A stretch of DNA of 21,884 bases from CAZFQD01 sp964520885 (lineage in GTDB: Bacteria; Bacillota; Clostridia; Oscillospirales; SIG519), in NCBI GenBank assembly GCA_964520885.1, contig CAZFQD010000019.1, forward strand, positions 1 through 21,884, given 5' to 3'. The translations under genes and the position numbers were made by a program. The notes below the pieces were generated by a model. The model was not told the origin of the DNA and ran no database searches. It saw only the letters and a program-made list of their open reading frames with translations. Below are positions 14,844-21,884 of the stretch, one piece after another (position 1 is the first letter of the stretch; each line of letters opens with the position of its first letter).

Positions 14844-17800
14844 TTATGTTTGACTTATTGTTTGCAAACCTATAATTTGTTTATTAATTGCAATTAAATC
14901 GCTAATAGAAATAAATCCTTTATCCCCTATATCCCCTGCGGTATTTGAAATGCCTTCTAATATATATATATACAAAAGATGTTGCTTTATTGCTACTAAA
15001 TCAGCAATATCAATATCCCCATCTCCGCTAACATCACCTTTAATAATAATTGTATAAGTGTTTACTACTGTTTCGCCATTCATTATTTTAGCAGTCATTC
15101 CATTTCCAACAATAAAGCTATCTAATATTTCAGTTTGGTTAATATCAAATATTTTTGTTGTTTCTTGAGGTAATGTATTTATTAAATTTTTAAAATCAAT
15201 TGATAAAGTGTTTAAATTTAATCCTTTTAACTGCTCATCTAAATATAAATATAATGTATTATTAATTGTAAAATTTATATTGGTTTCATTATCTAAAGCA
15301 TCAGTTACAACTAAATTATATGCACCACTATTTCTTAAAATTGTTCCATTATCACATATTTCTCCATTTAATAAAGCAGTGCCTTCATTAAAACTTATGG
15401 ATGCAATATCATAATAATTTCCATTTTCAACTCCACTAATTACAGGTGGAGTTTTATCTATGTTAGTTATTGTTACCGTTGTTGTTGTAGTATCTCCCAT
15501 TAAATTTGTTGCAATAAAATCAAAACTACCATTTTCAGTGAATGTGTGTGTTGAAAAATTTAATGTTCCAACATCTATTGAGGCATTAACAATAATATCA
15601 CTGTTTGTTGGAGCTGTTTCATAAGTCTCTATTGTAATAACAGGAGCGTCTTGAACAATAAAATAATAAATATTAGTCCCTTTATTGCTTGGAATTGTAA
15701 TCTCCCCACTAACAGGGTCAGATGCAATAACAACTGCCCCTCCACCTTCAAGGTCTGTTGCTCCTCCTGTATAAATTTTTTGATTAATTGTATTATAGCC
15801 TGCATTGCCTTTAAATCCGTAAAGACCTGTAGGTCTTTTTAATAATAATGCAACTCTAAAACTGGTCATAAACTCTGAGAATGTTAAATCAGGGTCTATA
15901 TAATTTTGTATAACCTCTTCAATACAGCGATAATCATTATACACACTTTGAGTAACTTCCGTAAATACACTATTCCCAATTCCAACCTGTTCCTTTAAAT
16001 ACTGCGAAAAGAGATAAGAAAGAGAATAGTTTTCAAGTTCCCCTTCCCAATTTAGCAGAGAAAAACCATTTGTTATTAAAGTTGAATAATTATAATAATC
16101 AATTCTTGATTGCGATATATTGCCGGAATAAACTTGAGAAGCGGATTCTGATAATGCTTCGTTTAGCCATATACTCATATTATCAGTATTCGGGTCATTA
16201 TTTTCTATAAAAATATTTTGATTCCAATTTACCATATGCTGAAATTCGTGGGCTAAAATATCATAACATTTTGTTACATCTTTTGTTGCATCCATTCCCA
16301 TTGTAGGATAAGTATCAATATAAAATATTTCCATTTGATTAGTATTTGGATTTTCAAAACTGTCATAAGGATATAAATCATTAGGGTCAAAATATCCCGC
16401 AACATAACCACCTGACTCGGAAAAACCATCCTTTATATCAAAGCATAAAATATTAACCTTGCTATTGCTATCGGTATCAGAGGGTTGACCAAAAACTTCA
16501 GTAATTATTGGAAAAATATTACTGTCAAACTCTGCTGTAATTCTATCGGCATCAACAGTTGACATATCATAATCAGTGGTTTTTACCCAAACATTAGAAT
16601 AAGTTCCGGATGATTTTAAAGTAGCAGTAATTTGATTATATGTGTATGTTTCAATATTAAATGCCCAAAATGTATTTGTATCCCCCACATTATAAATAGT
16701 AAAGGTTATTAGCATACTTTGGCTTATGTTATTTGTAGAAATATTGTTCAAAAAATTTTCATTTAAAGGCTTAATAAAATCTTTTCTATATGAAGTTGAA
16801 TTCAAATTTTCAGTAGTTGGATTTGTATTGTCTAAAGAAAATGTTCCGGTGTTTTCTGTTGTGGTTCCATCGGTTGATTGGTTGCTAATTACCGCAAAAT
16901 TCCCTTTAACAGTTATTGGTACAGCAACTTTAGTTGGACTATATTTATTACTCGTCGTCCCATCGCCAAGTTGACCAAAGGGATTTCTCCCCCAAGCCCA
17001 AAGTGAACCATCTATTTTTATTGCTAAGGAATGATACCTACCTGCTGTTATTGAGGATACTCCATTTGCTATTATTTGCTTAGGTATTTTACTTATAGTA
17101 ATAGTTCCGTCGCCAAGTTCACCATAACTATTATCACCCCAAGCCCAAAGTGAACCATCTGTTTTTATGGCTAAGGTATGCTCATTTCCTGCCGCTATTG
17201 CTTGAACCCCGTTTGCTATTATTTGTTTTGGAACCAAACTATTTACTTTTGTCCCATCGCCAAGTTGTCCATAATTATTTCTTCCCCAAGCCCAAAGTGA
17301 ACCGTCTGTTTTTAAGGCTAATGAGAAATTTTCTCCAGCTACTATTGCTTGAACATCGCTTGCTATTATTTGCTTTGGTGCCAAACTATTTGTTGTTGTC
17401 CCGTCGCCAAGTTGACCATAATTATTTCTTCCCCAAGCCCAAAGTGAGCCATCTGTTCTAATGGCTATTGTATGATAATCACCTGCCGCTATTGTAGTTA
17501 CTCCACTTGCTATTATTTGTTTAGGTGTAGTTCTGTTGATTGTTGTTCCATCACCAAGCTGACCACTACCATTTTTACCCCAAGCCCATAATGAGCCATC
17601 AGTTTTTAAAACTAAGGTATGTCCATTACCTCCAGCTATTGCTTGGGCACCACTTGCTAATATTTGCTTCGGGATAGTTCTACAATCAGTTGTCCCATCG
17701 CCTAATTGACCAAAATAATTAGCACCCCAAGCCCAAAGTGAACTATCTGTTTTTATGGCTATGGTATGAAAATCACCTGCCGCTATTGCCGTTACTCCAC

Positions 17801-18068
17801 TTGATATTATTTGCTTTGGAACTAATCTACTTGTTGTTGTTCCATCACCAAGTTGACTATAATCATTATAACCCCAAGCCCAAAGTGAACCATCTGTTTT
17901 TATGGCTATGGTGTGTCCGTAACCTGTCGCTATTTTAACAAAAGGATTAGTTACAGTTTCAGCCACACAAGATAAACTGTTTCCCATTAATAGCCCTTGA
18001 CCAATTATATTTGAAGCTAAAAAAGCAAATATAACAAATAATATTTTAATACTTTTAAATTTTCGCAT
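14844..18068 (-). CDS. Secreted RCC1-propeller / M30-type metalloprotease / dockerin protein
   Basis: A 1074-residue multidomain exported protein. Signal peptide about 1-36; seven RCC1-like repeats of about 49 residues (about 44-384, each with TDGSLWAWG and QLGDGT), enough for one seven-bladed propeller; a metalloprotease domain (about 430-760) with HEFQH (His607, Glu608, His611) and a downstream NEALSE (Glu637) as in the M30/hyicolysin family; Ig-like segments (about 780-935); and a C-terminal dockerin (1011-1067). The first dockerin loop has the usual calcium ligands (Asp1012, Asp1016, Asp1020, Asp1023); the second (from Asp1046) has Gly and Lys at positions 3 and 5 and looks impaired. A dockerin implies docking to a cohesin on a scaffold or on the cell surface, though no cohesin is in the window. 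AAGGAG lies 9 nt before the ATG. The propeller may bind substrate or partners. Confidence 0.88.
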   Translation of the reverse strand: MRKFKSIKILFVIFAFLASNIIGQGLLMGNSLSCVAETVTNPFVKIATGYGHTIAIKTDGSLWAWGYNDYSQLGDGTTTSRLVPKQIISSGVTAIAAGDFHTIAIKTDSSLWAWGANYFGQLGDGTTDCRTIPKQILASGAQAIAGGNGHTLVLKTDGSLWAWGKNGSGQLGDGTTINRTTPKQIIASGVTTIAAGDYHTIAIRTDGSLWAWGRNNYGQLGDGTTTNSLAPKQIIASDVQAIVAGENFSLALKTDGSLWAWGRNNYGQLGDGTKVNSLVPKQIIANGVQAIAAGNEHTLAIKTDGSLWAWGDNSYGELGDGTITISKIPKQIIANGVSSITAGRYHSLAIKIDGSLWAWGRNPFGQLGDGTTSNKYSPTKVAVPITVKGNFAVISNQSTDGTTTENTGTFSLDNTNPTTENLNSTSYRKDFIKPLNENFLNNISTNNISQSMLITFTIYNVGDTNTFWAFNIETYTYNQITATLKSSGTYSNVWVKTTDYDMSTVDADRITAEFDSNIFPIITEVFGQPSDTDSNSKVNILCFDIKDGFSESGGYVAGYFDPNDLYPYDSFENPNTNQMEIFYIDTYPTMGMDATKDVTKCYDILAHEFQHMVNWNQNIFIENNDPNTDNMSIWLNEALSESASQVYSGNISQSRIDYYNYSTLITNGFSLLNWEGELENYSLSYLFSQYLKEQVGIGNSVFTEVTQSVYNDYRCIEEVIQNYIDPDLTFSEFMTSFRVALLLKRPTGLYGFKGNAGYNTINQKIYTGGATDLEGGGAVVIASDPVSGEITIPSNKGTNIYYFIVQDAPVITIETYETAPTNSDIIVNASIDVGTLNFSTHTFTENGSFDFIATNLMGDTTTTTVTITNIDKTPPVISGVENGNYYDIASISFNEGTALLNGEICDNGTILRNSGAYNLVVTDALDNETNINFTINNTLYLYLDEQLKGLNLNTLSIDFKNLINTLPQETTKIFDINQTEILDSFIVGNGMTAKIMNGETVVNTYTIIIKGDVSGDGDIDIADLVAIKQHLLYIYILEGISNTAGDIGDKGFISISDLIAINKQIIGLQTISQT
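14961..14972. repeat. (TA)6 dinucleotide run inside the dockerin coding region
   Basis: Six TA units encode the LYIYI segment between the two dockerin repeats. Slippage by one unit would shift the frame and remove the second dockerin repeat. Confidence 0.6.
16917..17939 (-). repeat. Seven tandem RCC1 repeats at DNA level, about 147 bp each
   Basis: The coding DNA holds seven near-regular units, recognisable by the recurrent CCCCAAGCCCAAAGTGA (plus strand) encoding SLWAWG. Units 4 and 5 share the longest identical stretch (RNNYGQLGDGT). The similarity suggests expansion by recombination and offers a route to change of copy number. Confidence 0.85.
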
Positions 18069-18099
18069 AAAATTTTTCTCCTTAAATTAATATATTATT

Positions 18100-18128
18100 A
18101 TTATAACACTACTTATTAATTTGAACAA
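18100..18128 (-). promoter_or_regulatory. Promoter of the RCC1-dockerin gene
   Basis: On the minus strand TATAAT (18100-18105) has an extended TG (TGTTATAAT) and a TTGTTC -35 (18123-18128) at 17 nt. The leader to the ATG at 18068 would be about 25 nt. Confidence 0.6.
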
Positions 18129-18140
18129 CTATTTTATTTA

Positions 18141-18353
18141 TTATGTTAATTTTGTATTAATTGGAAACAACTGGGTCTCGTTATCTGCTACATTGCCTCT
18201 TTTTTTATGTGAAAAATATAAGGTTTTTGTCTTGTTACTTAAAACATGAAACCACTCAATAGTTTTGTTAATGCGAATGCCTGTTTCGTCCTTATGTAAA
18301 ACAGGGTTTGTTAATGTGTTACCATAGGTTACTAAGTTTGTGATATATGGAAA
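18141..18353 (-). pseudogene. IS66 family transposase fragment (relic)
   Basis: A stop-bounded frame of 70 codons on the minus strand contains a segment (18308-18177) reading NPVLHKDETGIRINK, then EWFHVLSN, TLYFSHKKRG and NVADNE. This matches the catalytic core of IS66-type transposases around the invariant DETG, where typical members read VxHxDETGxRVNGxxxWLHV and later HPKRG. There is no start codon, and the homology ends after ADNE with a stop 11 codons later; the zinc-finger N-terminus and C-terminal half are absent, as are tnpA/tnpB partners and recognisable terminal repeats. It is therefore a decayed remnant. It ends a dozen bases upstream of the -35 of the RCC1-dockerin gene. Confidence 0.8.
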
Positions 18354-18556
18354 TTAAAGGCAAAATATTACACTTAGTATTTTACAATTAGGAAATATTC
18401 AAATGTTGACATAATTGCTGTGGAAAACTCTGTGCAAAAAGTTTATAATTAAATAAATAAGCCATATTTTTTATAAATATTATATACATTTTCAATTGTA
18501 TAATGCTTTTTTTGATTTTTTATGTAAACCTAATATTTTAATATAATAAATATATA
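18354..18556. other. AT-rich intergenic DNA, no gene seen
   Basis: No frame resembling further transposase sequence was found. The only pattern is a pair of TGTGNAAAA motifs at 18419-18427 and 18431-18439 (TTTTCCACA and TTTTGCACA on the minus strand), 12 bp apart, and an AT-only imperfect hairpin followed on the plus strand by a T-rich tract (about 18478-18522), which no plus-strand gene would use. Confidence 0.5.
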
Positions 18557-19225
18557 TCAATTTCTTTCTATTAACAATACATCTAAAAGTTCACTCGGTT
18601 TGCTAATTATAAAATCTGCTCCATTTTGTAATAGTTCATCCTTTTCTCTAAAACCCCAAAGCACACCTACTCCTGTAACGCACGCATTTTTAGCGGTTTC
18701 CATATCAATTCCTGAATCACCAATATAAATAATATCTTGTAAGTTTACATTCATTTTTTTTGCAATATCAAGTATTCCATAGGGGTTAGGCTTTTTGGGA
18801 AGGTCATCCTGTTGACCTATTATCATATCAAAATAATCTTTCCCAAATATTTTTTCTGCCATTAATATAGTAAAACTATGTTGTTTGTTTGAAACTATAC
18901 CTAATACAAATTTTCTTTTCTTTAATTCACTTAAAAGTTCAACTACTCCCTTATAAGGACAAGAATTTTCAAGATAATGTTTTTCATAATAAATAGAATA
19001 AAGTTTTCTAACTTTATTTATTACCTCTTTATTTTCTTTATATTCAAAGGGCAAGGAGTGCTTAATTAAATTATTTACTCCGGTTCCAATAAAATATTCA
19101 TACTCTTGCTCATTAAAAGTTTTAAAACCACAATCAGACAAAGCATAGTTCATACAATTTGTTATATCTTTTAATGTATTGACTAAGGTTCCATCTAAAT
19201 CAAAAATTGCTACGCTTTTTTTCAT
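18557..19225 (-). CDS. HAD-superfamily phosphatase, phosphoglycolate phosphatase / PpaX-like
   Basis: A 222-residue cytoplasmic hydrolase of HAD subfamily IA. Motif I DLDGT supplies the nucleophile Asp9 and acid Asp11; motif II is VSNK (Ser112); motif III is KKPNP (Lys145); motif IV is GDSGIDMETA (Asp170, Asp174). A helical cap of the C1 type occupies about 15-90. Likely substrates are small phosphate esters such as phosphoglycolate or pyrophosphate; sequence does not decide. AAAGGA lies 7 nt upstream of the ATG and overlaps the end of the histidine kinase gene, whose stop is only 3 nt away, so the two are co-transcribed. A regulatory link with the kinase is possible but not evident. Confidence 0.9.
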   Translation of the reverse strand: MKKSVAIFDLDGTLVNTLKDITNCMNYALSDCGFKTFNEQEYEYFIGTGVNNLIKHSLPFEYKENKEVINKVRKLYSIYYEKHYLENSCPYKGVVELLSELKKRKFVLGIVSNKQHSFTILMAEKIFGKDYFDMIIGQQDDLPKKPNPYGILDIAKKMNVNLQDIIYIGDSGIDMETAKNACVTGVGVLWGFREKDELLQNGADFIISKPSELLDVLLIERN

Positions 19226-19228
19226 CTT

Positions 19229-21884
19229 TTATTCCTTTTCATTTATATCTTTATTTAAAGATTTTACTGACTTAATTATCTGCTCATATTCATAGTTTTC
19301 TAAATTTTGAATTAAATTATCTGCAAAGTGAGGATAAGCAGGACTTATATTCTTTTCAATTAATTTTTCCACTTCCTTGCTATTACCAATTTCACAAGCA
19401 AAAATAATTTTAGAAATTGTGTTGCTTGACAGCTTAATATTCTGTTCAATTTGTTCAATGCTTTTTTCTTTGCTCTCTTCATATATATATTTTACCTTTA
19501 ACAACCTTTCAATAATAGAAAGAATTTCATTTTCTACAAAAGGCTTTATAATAATACCATCAAATTTATACTTTTCAAATTCCTTTATTTCCTCTTTAAT
19601 TACACTTGTTGTAGTCAATATAATTGGAATCCTTTTTTTACCCATAAGTTTTCTTATCTCTGAAATAATATTTTCCTTATTTGTACTTAACAAACTCTTA
19701 TCAATAAAAATAATATTAGGCTTGTATTCCAAAAAAGCATTAACCACATTAGCCGAATTATCAGTTTCATAGGTCTCAAAGCCAACTAAATTCAGTGCTG
19801 TTTTTAATACCTCTCTATTTAATAACAAATTATCTGCAATTAAAACTTTTTTTGAATATTTTTCATTAGCTAAAGCAATTACCTTTTTATTTCTTATAGA
19901 AAGAGCAGATTCTATATCATTGGAATACTTAGCTTCAAATTTAAAACTAAAGGTGCTTCCCTTGCCTTTTTTGCTGACTACTGTAATATCTCCATTCATT
20001 AGTTTTGCAAAATTATGACTTATGGATAATCCTAAGCCGGTTCCACCTTCTTTAATGTTTTCGTTCCCCCCTTGCTCAAAAGCTTTAAATATTTTTTCTA
20101 AATCTTTTTTGGCGATTCCTATTCCGGTATCATTTACATCAATGCAATATGAACCACTCATTTCATTAATGCTTTCTTCATAAGCCTTTATATTGATTTC
20201 TCCACTACTTGTAAACTTATGAGCATTAGCAATAAGATTTATTAAAACTTGTCTTATCTTTCCTTCATCAGCAATAATAAAGTTATGAGAAATATTCTCA
20301 TAATCAACTGAAAATTTTATTTTCTTACCCTCAATATATTCGCGACCCATTGCCATTATTTCGTTTATCAAATCTATAATGCTAAAAGAGGTTTTATTTA
20401 ATGAAGTTTTTCCCGCCTCAATTTTTGACATTTCAAGCACATTATTAATAAGTGTCAAAAGATGTTCTCCACTTTTACTGATTATGGAAAGATATTTATC
20501 TTGCTCTTTAGTTATATTTTTATCTCTTTGTAATATCCCGATATAGCCAATAATAACATTTATAGGCGTTCTTATTTCATGAGACATATTTGAAAGAAAG
20601 GCACTTTTAGCTTTGTTAGCCGCCTCAGCTTTTTCCTTGGCTTTTTTAAGTTCAGTTATATCACTTGCAATAGTGCACATATATTCTTTATTTCCCACAG
20701 TAATTATATTTGCAGTTCCTTCAATGGTAAATAATTCTCTTTTATTATCTTTTGAATAAATTGTTTGGGTTATTTTATAGTTGCCCTGCTTCCTAACTAA
20801 ATCAAAATAATATCTCCAATATTCTTTTGTTGCATTGAGATAAGAGGAGAATATATTTTTTCTGTGGTTTTCGTCTTCTAAATAAACGCCTTTTCTTTTT
20901 GCTTCTTCGTTTTCATAAACAATATATCCATCATAATCAAAAATTATTATTGCATTATCAGCATTGTCAACAGCAAATTGAGTTCTTAATAATAGTTCCT
21001 CAGTTTTTTTAAGTTCGGTTATATCATTTCCAATAGTGCACATATATTCTTTATTTCCCGCAACAATAATATTTGCAGTTGCATCAATAATAAATAAGTC
21101 TCCTCCTTTATCTCTTGAATCAATTATCTGGCTTTTTTTTACTTTGCCTAACTTCCTAACTTCATCAAAATAATATCTCCAACTTTCTGTTGTTGAACCG
21201 GGATAAGTAGAAAATACATTTTTTCTATGGTTCTCGTCTTCTAAAAAAACGCATTTGCTTTTTGCCATTTCATTTTCATAAACAATATATCCATCATAAT
21301 CAAAAATTATTATTGTATTATCAGCATTGTCAACAGCAAATTGAGTTCTTTTTAATTCTTCCCTCAATGCATAATCTTCAGTAACATCTCTAAAATTAAG
21401 CACAACGCCTATAATAGAGCCATCCTCAACTAAAATTGGTGCGGCGGCATCTGCAATATGATATTCTTTTCCAAATCTATCAATAAGCACTGTATGATTT
21501 GCAAGCAAATGTGTTTCCTTGGTTTTTAATACATCATAAACAGGATTATCGGCAGGCAGTCCCGTCAGAGCATTTTTAATATTAAATACCTTATCAGAAG
21601 ACAAGCCAATTACCTCTTGTTCAGTATAACCTGTAATTTGCTCGGCAACTCTGTTAATTCTTGTAATATTTCCTCTATGGTCACATGCTATTATTGCATC
21701 TCCAATAGAATTAAAGGTTACCTTTAAGTTTTCCTGGCTAATTTTTAATTGCTGAGTTCGTTCATTAATCAAATCTTCCAAGTTAATTTGATATCTTATT
21801 ACTTCTTTTTGTGCATTAATTCTTTCTGAAATATCATCAAAAATAGTTCCAACACAATCATTGGGTAAAGGAAAAGCCTTTAAT
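19229..21884 (-). CDS. Hybrid sensor histidine kinase with tandem PAS domains (5' end beyond the window)
   Basis: Partial gene: the frame is open to the right edge (about 884 residues plus) and the part beyond 21781 encodes the end of another PAS domain (GTIFDDISERINAQKE), so the TTG at 21781 is not the start. Numbered from 21781: PAS about 20-135 with VTFNSIGDAIIACD; two nearly identical PAS units at 147-267 and 268-382; HisKA with phospho-acceptor His401 in NMSHEIRTP; HATPase with N-box Asn515/Asn519, DTGIGI (551-556) and GTGLGL (580-585); a receiver domain about 643-765 with Asp694, TTTS and Lys746; and a helical tail of about 85 residues. The receiver's acidic pair is reduced to Ala-Asp (649-650). 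No membrane segment or HPt His-x2-Lys-Gly motif is visible in this part. Signals sensed by the PAS domains are unknown. Confidence 0.93.
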   Translation of the reverse strand, partial: LKAFPLPNDCVGTIFDDISERINAQKEVIRYQINLEDLINERTQQLKISQENLKVTFNSIGDAIIACDHRGNITRINRVAEQITGYTEQEVIGLSSDKVFNIKNALTGLPADNPVYDVLKTKETHLLANHTVLIDRFGKEYHIADAAAPILVEDGSIIGVVLNFRDVTEDYALREELKRTQFAVDNADNTIIIFDYDGYIVYENEMAKSKCVFLEDENHRKNVFSTYPGSTTESWRYYFDEVRKLGKVKKSQIIDSRDKGGDLFIIDATANIIVAGNKEYMCTIGNDITELKKTEELLLRTQFAVDNADNAIIIFDYDGYIVYENEEAKRKGVYLEDENHRKNIFSSYLNATKEYWRYYFDLVRKQGNYKITQTIYSKDNKRELFTIEGTANIITVGNKEYMCTIASDITELKKAKEKAEAANKAKSAFLSNMSHEIRTPINVIIGYIGILQRDKNITKEQDKYLSIISKSGEHLLTLINNVLEMSKIEAGKTSLNKTSFSIIDLINEIMAMGREYIEGKKIKFSVDYENISHNFIIADEGKIRQVLINLIANAHKFTSSGEINIKAYEESINEMSGSYCIDVNDTGIGIAKKDLEKIFKAFEQGGNENIKEGGTGLGLSISHNFAKLMNGDITVVSKKGKGSTFSFKFEAKYSNDIESALSIRNKKVIALANEKYSKKVLIADNLLLNREVLKTALNLVGFETYETDNSANVVNAFLEYKPNIIFIDKSLLSTNKENIISEIRKLMGKKRIPIILTTTSVIKEEIKEFEKYKFDGIIIKPFVENEILSIIERLLKVKYIYEESKEKSIEQIEQNIKLSSNTISKIIFACEIGNSKEVEKLIEKNISPAYPHFADNLIQNLENYEYEQIIKSVKSLNKDINEKE
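20618..21343 (-). repeat. Tandem duplication of a PAS-coding unit, two copies of 363 bp
   Basis: Copy 1 (21343-20981) and copy 2 (20980-20618) both begin with codons for QFAVDNADN, and share FDYDGYIVYENE, EDENHRKN, NKEYMCTI and DITELKK. DNA identity is high at the boundaries and lower in the middle, as in a fairly recent in-frame duplication that has started to diverge. Confidence 0.85.

Noticed and set aside
16917..17939. Regular repeats resembling a CRISPR array
   Set aside because: The period is about 147 bp and the units encode RCC1 repeats in one open frame; there are no short repeats with unique spacers.
18419..18439. Two DnaA-box-like motifs 12 bp apart
   Set aside because: Both deviate from TTATNCACA at the third base, and no dnaA, dnaN or AT-rich unwinding module is nearby; chance is likely in this DNA.

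Overview
The window is very AT-rich with compact, mostly leaderless-looking spacing and AGGAG-type ribosome binding sites. A SpoIVFA/SpoIVFB-like peptidase pair, a dockerin-bearing secreted protein and the paired radical-SAM/DUF2344 genes all point to a spore-forming Clostridia-type member of the Bacillota, possibly an uncultured gut or rumen lineage. I see no rRNA, tRNA or CRISPR array. The species cannot be named from this sequence alone.

Layout: (1) 50-8240, minus strand: an apparent transcription unit running leftwards: a very large double GT-C glycosyltransferase, a radical SAM protein (TIGR03960 type), its partner DUF2344 protein (TIGR03936 type), an M23 peptidase and an M50 intramembrane peptidase. 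A perfect 10-bp inverted repeat covers the ribosome binding site of the M23 gene. (2) 8334-8606: divergent promoter region. (3) 8607-10042, plus strand: two coupled genes for unknown single-pass membrane proteins that are distant paralogues of each other, followed by a run of hairpins. (4) 10274-11347: an AI-2E/PerM family permease with its own good promoter, converging on guaB (IMP dehydrogenase, minus strand) across a strong 14-bp terminator stem. (5) 12959-13315: the guaB leader, which contains a 130-bp imperfect palindrome and a competing 8-bp stem; it is divergent from the next plus-strand genes. (6) 13316-14831: hemolysin III/TrhA-like protein and the 16S rRNA methyltransferase RsmI. (7) 14844-18068, minus strand: a secreted 1074-residue protein made of a seven-repeat RCC1 propeller, an M30-type metalloprotease domain, Ig-like segments and a C-terminal dockerin. 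(8) 18141-18353: a decayed IS66 transposase fragment just upstream of that gene's promoter. (9) 18557-21884, minus strand: a HAD phosphatase downstream of a multi-PAS hybrid histidine kinase whose 5' end lies beyond the right edge of the window.

The best candidates for undescribed biology are the paralogous membrane protein pair, the palindromic guaB leader, the hairpin or operator over the M23 start, and the RCC1-M30-dockerin architecture. Everything here was read by eye; family names rest on recognised motifs, not on database searches.
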